A DNA stretch of 64,000 bases from an uncultured Bacteroidales bacterium (GTDB taxonomy: Bacteria; Bacteroidota; Bacteroidia; Bacteroidales; Bacteroidaceae). The translations under genes were made by a program, and so were the position numbers. Below, piece by piece: positions 1 to 7,088 of this stretch (position 1 is the stretch's first letter; the number at the start of each line of letters is the position of its first letter). Below the pieces are notes generated by a model. It had not been told where the DNA came from. It saw only the letters and a list, made by a program, of their open reading frames with translations, and ran no database searches. Location: assembly GCA_902798615.1 (NCBI GenBank), contig CADBXL010000008.1, positions 1 to 64,000 of the forward strand, in the 5' to 3' direction.

Positions 1-222
1 GTGGATAGGAAGAGGCACACCTTCAACCATAGAGTCAAAGATACTGACTTCGATATCGTCAGCGTTGGGCATGAAATACAGTGTCAGGTTCGCCTGACCA
101 TCCAAATCAATAAGCAGGACCTTCCTGCCCATCAATGCCATGCAAGCTCCAATGGAAGCTGTGCTTGTGGTCTTCCCCACCCCACCCTTGGCATTGCATA
201 TCGTAATGGTTTTGTGTAACAT
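1..222 (-). CDS. parA: ParA/Soj-family ATPase, N-terminal part (runs off window)
   Basis: The reverse strand from 222 encodes 74 codons with no stop before the window edge. The deviant Walker A motif KGGVGKTT lies at residues 12-19 and the Walker A' motif [12 protein letters not shown] at about 36-47, with D39 and D41; both are hallmarks of ParA/MinD ATPases that partition plasmids, integrative elements or chromosomes. The start ATG (222-220) lies behind a TAnnTTTG-type -7 box at 286-279. With the YubB-like gene next door, an accessory-element ParA is more likely than the chromosomal Soj, but the missing remainder prevents a decision. The family call is secure; the cargo is unknown. Confidence 0.88.
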   Translation of the reverse strand, partial: MLHKTITICNAKGGVGKTTSTASIGACMALMGRKVLLIDLDGQANLTLYFMPNADDIEVSIFDSMVEGVPLPIH

Positions 223-252
223 AGAGTGAATTGTTATTATTGATAAATTATA

Positions 253-286
253 TACATGTTGTCATGTATTTACGTGTACAAAGGTA
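253..286 (-). promoter_or_regulatory. parA promoter with inverted repeat between -7 box and start
   Basis: Reading the minus strand, TACCTTTG (286-279) fits the Bacteroidetes -7 consensus TAnnTTTG. Downstream, TACATG-TTGT-CATGTA (253-268) is a 6-bp inverted repeat between promoter and start codon. That is a plausible autoregulatory operator, since ParA-type genes are often autorepressed, but this function is inferred. No clear -33 TTTG was found. Confidence 0.4.
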
Positions 287-430
287 CAAATGGATATTCG
301 GTAAGGAGAAAGATATAGATTGAGATTTCAAAAGGTCAATCTAAAGGTCAACATATCACTAGCAATATACATTGTCACGGCAGACCATAAACCGAGAATT
401 GCAAGCGCACATATAAGGCCGCTTTATGTG

Positions 431-459
431 ATGGTATGCCACCAGAAGCAGCATACCAC
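431..459. repeat. Hairpin GGTATGC/GCATACC between parA and the YubB-like gene
   Basis: GGTATGC (433-439) and GCATACC (451-457) can pair over an 11-base loop. It lies 50 bases beyond the stop of the minus-strand gene at 510-1091 and could help end that transcript, although no T-run follows. Just upstream, AAAGGTCAA occurs twice 12 bp apart (about 330-355), possibly a short iteron pair. Nothing else is recognisable in 223-509. Confidence 0.3.
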
Positions 460-509
460 CATTGTTGTCATGCACGAAGAATCACTTGCCTTTCCATTGG
501 GGATTTGGA

Positions 510-1091
510 CTATTCAAATGTGAATGTACGGATGTAGAAGTATGTATCATCATTTTCATACTCATATTCATTGATATACTCCATCATCTCCTCTTCGGTA
601 CGTTCTCCTCGCTCTATCCCCATCCTGGTGCACCATTCCTTGATTGCATCTGATACTGTGTTGTAAATATCATCACAGACATCATCAAATGGTTCTCCGT
701 ATGAAGAAACACAAGCATCTTCTGGAAAGAAATTAGCCTCGTCATGGACATAATAGACTTCGCAGCCACATTCACAGACTCTGTATGAGATTGAGAGTTC
801 GTTTCCAAGTTTGCGGTTAATTTCCTCGAATAGTTCATTGCACGCATCCCAGGCAGTCTCTGTCTCGAATGATAGAAGCGCATATCCATTGTCTTCTTCG
901 TACTCAGCAAAATAGATATGCCCACGGACTGAGATATGCTTTGTCTCGTAGTCGATGTCATAATACTTTGCCAATTCATCAAGCCAGATGTTCTTGGTGT
1001 TCACGTTCATGCTCTGGAAAGCAGTCCAAAGGTTACTCACTGCCTTGTGAGAACCTGTTACCTTGTAGGTTGTTGTTGCTAGATTTGCCAT
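510..1091 (-). CDS. Acidic YubB/DUF1281-like ferredoxin-fold protein of mobile elements
   Basis: 193 residues, strongly acidic, no signal peptide and no membrane segment. The centre (about residues 70-125) carries the order LSFETETAW, ELFEEI, LSISYRVCECGCEVYYVHDE, which resembles the YubB ferredoxin-like domain (TAW.PP..LF..L....., Y.E.G..) found on plasmids and integrative elements; the resemblance is recalled, not searched. The C-terminus is Glu/Asp/Tyr-rich. Start ATG at 1091. Biochemical function is unknown. Together with the adjacent ParA it suggests the end of an integrated element at the left window edge. Confidence 0.55.
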   Translation of the reverse strand: MANLATTTYKVTGSHKAVSNLWTAFQSMNVNTKNIWLDELAKYYDIDYETKHISVRGHIYFAEYEEDNGYALLSFETETAWDACNELFEEINRKLGNELSISYRVCECGCEVYYVHDEANFFPEDACVSSYGEPFDDVCDDIYNTVSDAIKEWCTRMGIERGERTEEEMMEYINEYEYENDDTYFYIRTFTFE

Positions 1092-1740
1092 GTCTGATAT
1101 TTTTTTATTTCCCTACTGTAGATCAACTACTTCGGGAATGGTTAGAAATTATGTTGCATCGAGAAGGTGTTTTGGCTATCGAAGCAAGGTTTTGTCTGTA
1201 AAATACTACCCAACGGTGTGGAGATTTCACAGCAAAGCAGAGCCATGACCTTGAATCGATCAGACAAAACATGTTACCTTCGCAACCTAATTTCAACAAT
1301 TCCCAGAAGTAGATGTTCAATTCAATGGAAAGATATTCAATAAGGAAAAAGAGAGTCCAGACTATTGAAGTTTAAGGTTTAGGTTTATCCCATGATATAT
1401 ATACATGCTTTTTAAACTAGTTTATGGACTTGACGGATTTGCAACTTCGTTCATAGCGGCAAGTCCGCAAGTTTAACAGATTCATATATATGTATATGAT
1501 ATCATAAACTTGTTTCTATTAAATGTCATTTAGGTGTTGTACAAATTGCCACTATGGGATTCAAGAGGAACGATGTCCGTTAATGTCTCTACTTCCTCGC
1601 AGACCTAATCAGCGATTCATGCGTATTTAAAATGTAACCTCTACATGAGGAAATGTGGAGTTAGTTTTTTCCTTACAGAAAAAACTTTATCTACCAATGC
1701 ATGTAATAAAAAATAGATAACGAACACTCAAAAATAAAGA
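1092..1740. other. Gene-free AT-rich stretch, first part
   Basis: No ORF here looks real. A loose palindromic zone lies at about 1390-1510, where GATATATATACATGC is partly mirrored by ATATATGTATATGATATC, with CTTGACGGATTTGC facing GCGGCAAGTCCGCAAG between them. This may be decayed element-end sequence. No tRNA was recognised that could serve as an attachment site. Confidence 0.3.
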
Positions 1741-1770
1741 CAAAATGGCTGTGTTCTCATTTATTATTTG

Positions 1771-2016
1771 TAATTTTGCAACATCAAATCAGCAATCTTT
1801 CTAAATAAAGGTTAAATGCGTTAAATTTCGAATTTTTCTAGTTGTTAGAAATTATTCAGAAAGTGAGCTAACAAACGTTTTTATCGCGAAATAACTAACT
1901 TTCTGAGTATTAAGACAAGCGAATTACTGCGTGGGCAAGTAAACAAATATTAACAACTACGAACATTTATGAATAACTATTAATAAGTACCTCATTTTGA
2001 GGTACTTTTATTTTTT
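1771..2016 (+). ncRNA. Candidate small RNA (promoter-like box to strong terminator)
   Basis: TAATTTTG at 1771-1778 matches the -7 consensus, and a strong intrinsic terminator ends at 2016, leaving about 230 nt without a coding frame. Inside, CAGAAAGT (about 1857) can pair with ACTTTCTG (about 1898), and AACTACGAAC near 1954 is the reverse complement of GTTCGTAGT(T) near 2021, just beyond the terminator. No -33 TTTG was found. It was not recognised as 6S, RNase P, tmRNA or SRP RNA. It could equally be the leftover 3' end of a lost gene. Confidence 0.3.
1985..2016 (+). terminator. Strong intrinsic terminator
   Basis: AAGTACCTCA and TGAGGTACTT form a perfect 10-bp stem with a TTT loop, followed by TTATTTTTT. 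No coding gene precedes it on the plus strand, so it must serve an RNA or a lost gene. Confidence 0.75.
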
Positions 2017-2073
2017 AACAGTTCGTAGTAGTTTTTTGTTATTCCTAATAATTCTTACTATTTTTGTACTGAA

Positions 2074-2165
2074 GGTACAAGCGTGAGACGCAATGAGAAA
2101 ATAAAAAATGACATTGAGGGTACAAGCGTGAGACACCATGAGACGTGATGAGACGGTATGATACA
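2074..2165. repeat. Direct repeat GGTACAAGCGTGAGAC plus decamer array
   Basis: GGTACAAGCGTGAGAC occurs at 2074-2089 and 2119-2134. From the second copy, a period-10 array continues (GAGACACCAT, GAGACGTGAT, GAGACGGTAT). No coding function is apparent. It lies between the terminator at 1985-2016 and the gpx promoter. Confidence 0.6.
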
Positions 2166-2309
2166 CATTTGGAGAAATAAAAGGCACCAATCCTTGTAAC
2201 GATATGGAAATACAGAAACGATGCCAGTACTGCGGAGGAATAAAATACCTCGAATAACTCAGGAATGAAGTGTTTTCTATTGGCAAAAAGTTCATTCGAT
2301 AGTAGAAAT

Positions 2310-2387
2310 ATCGCTCACGATACATTGTTAAACTATCTTAATTTTTCAATAAATCGCTTGCGATATAAATTATTATCCTTATCTTTG
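2310..2387 (+). promoter_or_regulatory. Peroxide-operon promoter overlapped by inverted-repeat operators
   Basis: The -7 box is TATCTTTG (2380-2387) and the -33 TTG sits at 2358-2360, a 19-bp spacer. The -33 box is embedded in the inverted repeat ATCGC-TT-GCGAT (2353-2364). A second related element, ATCG-CTCA-CGAT, lies at 2310-2321, 43 bp upstream. An inverted repeat across the -33 box is the expected layout for repression by the MarR/OhrR-type protein encoded second in the operon; binding itself is inferred. Confidence 0.7.
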
Positions 2388-2428
2388 CATCGCAAACGAC
2401 ATAAACAACTATAATAAATAAAAAAGGT

Positions 2429-2974
2429 ATGCAAAAGATTTATGATTTCAAGGCTTTTTCAAGCAAAGGGAAGGAGATTGATTTCTCACAGTTTCAAGGT
2501 AAAGTATTGCTGATTGTGAACACAGCCAGCAAGTGTGGATTTACTCCTCAGTTCGCAGGACTGGAGGAGCTTAACCAGAAGTATAAGGATAAGGGACTGG
2601 TTATCATCGGATTCCCTTGCAATCAGTTCAAGGAACAGGATCCAGAGGGTGATGCCAAGATTGAGGAGTTCTGCCAGCTGAACTATGGTGTGACCTTCCA
2701 GATTATGAGAAAGGGTGATGTCAACGGTCAAGATGCCCAGCCCATCTTCGTGTATCTGAAGGCTCAGGCTCCTACTGAGGTGTATAATGGAGATAAAGCC
2801 AAAGAGATTCAGGCTCTCCTGAAGACCCTGAGCACGAGCGTCGAGAAAGAAAGTGACATTCTGTGGAATTTTACAAAATTCCTGATATCAAAGGATGGTG
2901 AGACAATTCTACGCTTTGCACCAACCGTTGAGCCAAAGGACTTCGAGAAAGATATAGAGAAAATGCTAGGATAA
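2429..2974 (+). CDS. gpx: Glutathione-peroxidase-family thiol peroxidase
   Basis: 181 residues, full family length. Reduces peroxides with thiol electrons; in bacteria without glutathione the donor is usually thioredoxin. Visible signatures are NTASKCGFTPQ with peroxidatic Cys36, FPCNQFKEQDP at 62-72 with the conserved Gln, and DILWNFTKFLI near the C-terminus with the catalytic Trp. Cys replaces selenocysteine, as usual in bacteria. No signal peptide, so cytoplasmic. First gene of a six-gene operon of peroxide and redox functions; the next start lies 16 bases after its stop. Confidence 0.95.
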   Translation: MQKIYDFKAFSSKGKEIDFSQFQGKVLLIVNTASKCGFTPQFAGLEELNQKYKDKGLVIIGFPCNQFKEQDPEGDAKIEEFCQLNYGVTFQIMRKGDVNGQDAQPIFVYLKAQAPTEVYNGDKAKEIQALLKTLSTSVEKESDILWNFTKFLISKDGETILRFAPTVEPKDFEKDIEKMLG

Positions 2975-2990
2975 TTGACTATTGGAAATT

Positions 2991-3434
2991 ATGCACGCAG
3001 AATTGCAACTTGACAACCAGATATGTTTCCGTCTCTATACAGCAGCTAGACTGATAACCCAGGCCTACACGCCAATGTTGACAGAGTTGGGCATCACCTA
3101 CCCGCAGTATCTCGTTTTGATGGTGCTATGGGAAAAAGACTGTCAGCCCGTAAACGACATCGCCCATAGGCTGACACTTGAAACGAACACTATGACTCCC
3201 CTACTCCAGCGCATGGAGAAGCTGGGCATAGTCACTCGCAAGAAGGGTGAACAGGATAAGCGTCAGCAGATTGTAAGCCTCACCGAGAAAGGGCGCGAGA
3301 TGGAAGAACAAGCCTACAATCTCATTCCTGCAGGCATGGGTGAGACTCTGAAAGCCTGTCCGCTCCAGATTGAAGACTATACACATCTGGCCAGTGAATT
3401 AGACATGATCATTGACACATTAAAAAATAAATAA
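2991..3434 (+). CDS. OhrR-like MarR-family peroxide-sensing repressor
   Basis: 147 residues from ATG 2991 (an in-frame TTG at 2982 is less likely). The N-terminus LDNQICFRLYTAARL carries Cys12, the position of the reactive cysteine of OhrR sensors, followed by LGITYPQYLVLMVLWE and the winged-helix segment TNTMTPLLQRMEKLGIVTRKK and DKRQQIVSLTEKG, all typical of MarR/OhrR proteins. It probably represses its own operon through the inverted repeat over the -33 box at 2353-2364 and lets go when Cys12 is oxidised. No ohr gene is in the window; Gpx takes that place. Confidence 0.88.
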   Translation: MHAELQLDNQICFRLYTAARLITQAYTPMLTELGITYPQYLVLMVLWEKDCQPVNDIAHRLTLETNTMTPLLQRMEKLGIVTRKKGEQDKRQQIVSLTEKGREMEEQAYNLIPAGMGETLKACPLQIEDYTHLASELDMIIDTLKNK

Positions 3435-3444
3435 CCAGCGCAAA

Positions 3445-3870
3445 ATGAAATACATCAAATTATGCATCCGTCTGCTACTCGGTATCTTCATGACCTACGC
3501 AGGTATCAGTCATCTGACAATAGCTCGTCAGGAGTTCGTAGCACAAGTCCCCACATGGCTTCAGTTCAGCCCGGGCTTTACTGATTTTGTCGTGCTGGCA
3601 TCGGGCGTGGTGGAGATTGCTCTCGGTCTTGGCATGCTGTTCCTCTGGAAAAAGAAAGCACTCGTCGGTGCGCTGCTTGCTCTATTCTATGTACTAATCT
3701 TCCCAGGCAACATCAACCAGTATGTGAATCATATCGATGCCTTCGGTCTCAACACCGATCAGGCTCGTCTCATCCGACTGTTCTTCCAGCCTGTACTCAT
3801 CTTCCTCGCCCTTTGGACAACAGGCGGCTGGGAGTATTGCAAGAAACTCTGTAATATATGCAAGAAATAG
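3445..3870 (+). CDS. DoxX-family integral membrane protein
   Basis: 141 residues with four predicted membrane helices (about 5-23, 44-66, 70-90, 110-128). The segment LRLLLGIFMTYAGISHL-like start and GVVEIALGLGMLF are typical of the DoxX superfamily. In mycobacteria DoxX links superoxide dismutase and a sulfurtransferase at the membrane; by analogy this protein may anchor redox enzymes of the same operon. That role is inference. The start is 10 bases after the regulator stop, so co-transcription is likely. Confidence 0.8.
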   Translation: MKYIKLCIRLLLGIFMTYAGISHLTIARQEFVAQVPTWLQFSPGFTDFVVLASGVVEIALGLGMLFLWKKKALVGALLALFYVLIFPGNINQYVNHIDAFGLNTDQARLIRLFFQPVLIFLALWTTGGWEYCKKLCNICKK

Positions 3871-3879
3871 CATTTTCGA

Positions 3880-4125
3880 ATGGTCTTAAAAATCAAACAT
3901 TGGTTACAATCCCTATCATTCAGAACTGGTGTCATCGTCCTGTTGTGCTGCATACCGTTCTATATTCTGTCGTTCGCCCAGATGCTGCTGTCTATTAGTA
4001 CAGCTACAAAAGGTGTGCTATGGGCAGTTCTCTTCGGACTGGCCAAGACCTGTCAGTATGGAGGACTAACCATTCTGGGCGTTGAAGGCTACAAACGGTT
4101 ACGGAACAAATTCAGAAAGCATTAA
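3880..4125 (+). CDS. Small two-helix membrane protein
   Basis: 81 residues with two hydrophobic segments (about 16-38 and 46-66) and basic ends (KIKHW at the start, RLRNKFRKH at the end). It resembles the short 'transporter suffix domain' proteins of Bacteroidetes, but this is a weak recollection. It sits 9 bases after the DoxX stop and 19 before the rubrerythrin start, so it belongs to the operon. Function unknown; a small partner of the DoxX protein is possible. Confidence 0.6.
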   Translation: MVLKIKHWLQSLSFRTGVIVLLCCIPFYILSFAQMLLSISTATKGVLWAVLFGLAKTCQYGGLTILGVEGYKRLRNKFRKH

Positions 4126-4144
4126 ATCTAACAAACATGACAAT

Positions 4145-4549
4145 ATGATCTACGGACTCACAAAAGGAACAGATTTTGAGAAGTTATGCGACGGAGCCGC
4201 CAAGGCTGAAGCTGCTGGAGTAATGATGTACTATGCGCTCGCTCGTATGGCCAAGGAACAAGGCTATCCAGAGGAGGTCTCACAAACCTTTATTGAGATG
4301 GCAAATCAGGAGGCCGTCCATGCAGGATTCTACGCTACGCTCAACGGCAAGTATAACGCTGACATTTGGAAAGTGGCAGAGAACTTTGCTGTTGGAGAGG
4401 AAAAGGGTGAAGAACAGGTCAACCAGTTTGCTCAGGCATTCAGGGCTGCTGGCATGAACGAGGCAGCCGACGAGATGGAAGTCTTTGCAAAGCAGGAAGG
4501 CCATCACGGCGCAACCTTACGGGCTATGATTGAGAAATACAAGAAATAA
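4145..4549 (+). CDS. Rubrerythrin-like diiron protein without rubredoxin domain
   Basis: 134 residues from ATG 4145; an upstream in-frame ATG at 4082 would overlap the previous gene by 44 bases and is not favoured. A ferritin-like four-helix bundle is indicated by carboxylate and histidine ligands in AKAEAAG, NQEAVHAGFY, EEKGEEQ and AKQEGHHG, the E...ExxH...E...ExxH pattern of rubrerythrins. The family reduces hydrogen peroxide in anaerobes. The C-terminal rubredoxin iron site (CxxC pairs) is missing, so electrons must come from another protein. Cytoplasmic; fifth gene of the peroxide operon. Confidence 0.85.
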   Translation: MIYGLTKGTDFEKLCDGAAKAEAAGVMMYYALARMAKEQGYPEEVSQTFIEMANQEAVHAGFYATLNGKYNADIWKVAENFAVGEEKGEEQVNQFAQAFRAAGMNEAADEMEVFAKQEGHHGATLRAMIEKYKK

Positions 4550-4570
4550 TAAACAGAAAGAACAATTGTT

Positions 4571-5293
4571 ATGAAGAACTTTATTAAGACATCAGCCTTC
4601 GTGCTGACAGGCACACTGCTCATCGCTGCCTGTGGAAACAAGGAGCAAAAGAGTGAGGCTAACGTAAATGAGAATCCCGCTCAGGAGAAAATCGAGGTGA
4701 AGGCCGTTGAGGGACGCAAGAACTTCAGCGACAAGGCTGTTATCACACCATTGCCAGCCATAATGATTGCCACATGGGACGAGAACAAGAATCCCGATGT
4801 GATGATGGCTGCGTGGGGAGGCCAGTGCGGTCCCAAGCATATCTCTTTCGAACTATCCAAACATAAGACTACGGATAACATCCGTCTGAAGAAGGCCTTT
4901 ACCATCAGCTTTGCTACGGTAGGTGACATTGCCCAAAGCGACTACTTTGGAATCGTTTCAGGCAACGACGTACCCGACAAAGTGGCTAAGGCAGGATTCA
5001 CTATCACCCCAAGTCCAAACGTCGATGCACCTATCATCAATGAGTACAAGCTGACGTTGGAGTGCAAGGTTGTAACCTTCGATGAAAAAGAGAACGGTGG
5101 TGCCCATGTCGTTGGCGAAATAATCAACATGAGTGCAGACGAGAGCATCCTCGACGAGGAGGGTAACATAGATCTCGGTAAGCTTCAGCCAGTAATCTAC
5201 AACTCTGCCAAGAACGAATACCGTATGGTCGGTGAGAAAGTCGGCACAGCTTGGGGTTCAGGCAAGACCATTCAGGATCGTGAAGTTAGATAA
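4571..5293 (+). CDS. Lipoprotein with flavin-reductase-like (FMN-binding split-barrel) domain
   Basis: 240 residues. A lipoprotein signal ends in LIAAC (Cys21), followed by a Glu/Asn-rich linker to about residue 48. The rest reads as a flavin reductase/flavoredoxin split barrel: TPLPAIMIATWDE, PDVMMAAWGGQCGPKHISFEL, HKTTDNIRLKKAFTISFA, DYFGIVSGND. Most relatives are cytoplasmic and bind FMN, so a membrane-anchored version outside the cytoplasm is unusual. Last gene of the operon, followed by a strong terminator. Substrate unknown; electron transfer with the DoxX protein is a possibility only. Confidence 0.8.
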   Translation: MKNFIKTSAFVLTGTLLIAACGNKEQKSEANVNENPAQEKIEVKAVEGRKNFSDKAVITPLPAIMIATWDENKNPDVMMAAWGGQCGPKHISFELSKHKTTDNIRLKKAFTISFATVGDIAQSDYFGIVSGNDVPDKVAKAGFTITPSPNVDAPIINEYKLTLECKVVTFDEKENGGAHVVGEIINMSADESILDEEGNIDLGKLQPVIYNSAKNEYRMVGEKVGTAWGSGKTIQDREVR

Positions 5294-5359
5294 TCTATAA
5301 CTATGTTAGGCAACTTTTCTTATTACAATCCCACAAACTGTATTTTGGTGATATAACAG

Positions 5360-5397
5360 GGAGCAGCATCTTTAACAGGGTGTTGCTCCTTTTTTTT
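5360..5397 (+). terminator. Terminator of the peroxide operon
   Basis: GGAGCAGCA (5360-5368) pairs with TGTTGCTCC (5381-5389), one G-T wobble, followed by eight T. It lies 67 bases after the lipoprotein stop. Confidence 0.85.
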
Positions 5398-5448
5398 GAG
5401 GATTATTTCATTCCAGACTGGCTACTAAAATTACGTAAGCACGATTAA

Positions 5449-5765
5449 TAAACGTCAGTTCGATGACTTGCTTCAGCTTGATGACTAAAATAAACGCTGC
5501 GCTTGGCTACATTAATTAACCATGAATTATCACGAATTTATCGTTAATTTTTATCCCGACTTGCGTAGCTTGTTGAGCTTCAGCGAAAAATAATTCGAAT
5601 ATTCGAAAAATCGGGACAGAGAAAAAAAATAATTCGTGGAAAATTCGCGGTAATTTGTGTAGCCCCACGCAGTGGTTAAGGTAGCTTGCTGCCATTCGTA
5701 GAATTATTCGCAAGACTCAACAAACTAAAGCAGGTTCCACGCTGTGCTCATCAGCGAATAAACTT
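5449..5765. repeat. Decayed copy of the AACGTGAG foldback family
   Basis: Starts AACGTCAGTTCGATGACTTGC (close to the family terminus) and shares interior text with the copies at 15574 and 54067: AAATAAACGCTGCGCTTGGC near 5488 and GTAGCCCCACGCAGTGGTTA near 5658. The right end (to about 5765) has lost the mirrored terminus. It fills most of the space between the peroxide operon and the LytS promoter region. No coding content. Confidence 0.65.
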
Positions 5766-5854
5766 GAATAATGTTATATTTTGCCATTATCTGCGTCCGC
5801 CCAAAGACACAAGTGTAAAAAAATCATACAAATAGCTTTTTCGGGCAAAAAAAC

Positions 5855-5885
5855 TTTGCAATATAATGTTTATGTATTAACTTTG
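5855..5885 (+). promoter_or_regulatory. Distal promoter upstream of the LytS-like gene
   Basis: TTTG (5855-5858), 19-bp spacer, TAACTTTG (5878-5885), a perfect Bacteroidetes promoter. The start of the transcript (GCACTCAAAAATCAGAGAC) closely matches the transcript start of the TonB receptor at 25680. A hairpin CGCTCTACGAGCG follows at about 5910. Confidence 0.65.
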
Positions 5886-5985
5886 CACTCAAAAATCAGA
5901 GACGGGCACCGCTCTACGAGCGACAAGCCCATTTTTCATGTATTTTGTCGTTCGTCACATAATTCGTGCAACTCATCACTCGAAG

Positions 5986-6016
5986 TTGGTAGATTAAAGG
6001 CGATTCCGTACTTTTG
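5986..6016 (+). promoter_or_regulatory. Proximal promoter of the LytS/LytR pair
   Basis: TTGG (5986-5989), 19-bp spacer, TACTTTTG (6009-6016), 29 bases before the ATG at 6045. It shows that the long open frame reading back to 5781 is not coding. Confidence 0.75.
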
Positions 6017-6044
6017 CATTAAAAATCACCCAATAACGGCAATA

Positions 6045-7088
6045 ATGGTAAAGAAAATCAAACAGCAACTAAGACAACTCTACATTGCCAAATATTTAGG
6101 TATCGTTGTTATTATCTGTATGAGAATATGCATCGATGCCTATCGTAATGTGAAATATTGGGAGGTGAAGAGCCCTGGGTTTCTGGCCTGCGACGCGATA
6201 GCAACGATTGCCGTATGCTATGCGTTCGTGTATATTCTTCAACGATGGGCAACATATAATCAGAAGCATCAGTCAAGTCTGTGGAAAGGGTATGGTGTAA
6301 CCATTGCCATTTCCCTTGTTGTTATCAGTTGCTACATGGCAGTAAGGGCTTACGTGCAGTATCACAGATTCTACTCCATCCAAGAAGGGAGCGTGCCTCT
6401 CGTACTCTCTGCCCTCTTTGGCTGTATCTGTTACGGAATTCTGCGTAATAGCATAGACGAGGCAGAAACGAGAAGACTGCAGATAGAACAAGCCGAACTG
6501 AAGAATGAACAACTTAACACCGAACTGCGTGCGCTTAGGGCTCAGTATCACCCTCATTTCCTGTTCAATGCGCTTAACACCATATACTTCCAGATAGGAC
6601 CGGAGAATGAGACTCCACGCCACACCATCGAGCTTCTCAGCGAAATCCTGCGTTATCAGGTTAACTGCGGCAGTGAGAAAGTTCCGCTGAAACAAGAGTT
6701 GGAATATCTGGAGAAGGATATAAGTTTCCGCAGACTGAGATGCTCTGACAGACTTAGCCTCAAAGTTGATTTCAGCATTCAGGAAGATGAACAGAACGTC
6801 ATGATATATCCGCTTCTGTTCATTCCCCTCGTTGAGAATGCATTCAAATATATAGGAGGTGACAAACTGAGTATTGACGTAAAGATGTTGAAGACAGGAA
6901 AACAACTGACCTTCACCATTATCAACTCGGTTCCGCCCATCGATGCCCAGATGCCTTCCAAAACAAAGACAGGAACTGGGCTGGACAACCTGCGCCGACG
7001 ATTGTCGCTGTTATATCCAGACCATCACACACTTGAATTAACGAGAAATAACGACTTTTACTCAGCAAAATTGACATTGACACTATGA
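6045..7088 (+). CDS. LytS/YehU-type membrane sensor histidine kinase
   Basis: 347 residues from ATG 6045. About four membrane segments occupy residues 15-145, followed by a coiled coil (EAETRRLQIEQAELKNEQLN). The His_kinase domain has HPHFLFNALN with phospho-acceptor His171, and an HATPase domain with the N-box PLVENAFKYI and a late glycine motif TGTGLDNLRRRL. It autophosphorylates and passes phosphate to the LytTR regulator encoded next, whose start overlaps its stop by 4 bases. The ligand is unknown; no recognisable extracellular domain is seen. Cell-envelope sensing is suggested by the LiaF-like gene downstream. Confidence 0.92.
   Translation: MVKKIKQQLRQLYIAKYLGIVVIICMRICIDAYRNVKYWEVKSPGFLACDAIATIAVCYAFVYILQRWATYNQKHQSSLWKGYGVTIAISLVVISCYMAVRAYVQYHRFYSIQEGSVPLVLSALFGCICYGILRNSIDEAETRRLQIEQAELKNEQLNTELRALRAQYHPHFLFNALNTIYFQIGPENETPRHTIELLSEILRYQVNCGSEKVPLKQELEYLEKDISFRRLRCSDRLSLKVDFSIQEDEQNVMIYPLLFIPLVENAFKYIGGDKLSIDVKMLKTGKQLTFTIINSVPPIDAQMPSKTKTGTGLDNLRRRLSLLYPDHHTLELTRNNDFYSAKLTLTL

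Noticed and set aside
1771-2016. 6S RNA or RNase P RNA
   Set aside because: No recognisable conserved core; kept only as an unassigned candidate.
2982-2990. TTG start for the OhrR-like gene
   Set aside because: ATG at 2991 gives the normal family N-terminus with Cys12.
4082-4144. Earlier in-frame ATG for the rubrerythrin-like gene
   Set aside because: It would overlap the previous gene by 44 bases and add residues without family similarity.
5781-6044. Upstream extension of the LytS-like gene by 88 codons
   Set aside because: A good promoter (-7 box at 6009-6016) lies inside it, and the extension has no protein-like signature; the ATG at 6045 gives the normal family N-terminus.
6273-6905. 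210-codon open frame on the minus strand
   Set aside because: Antisense to the sensor kinase gene, no promoter and no domain.
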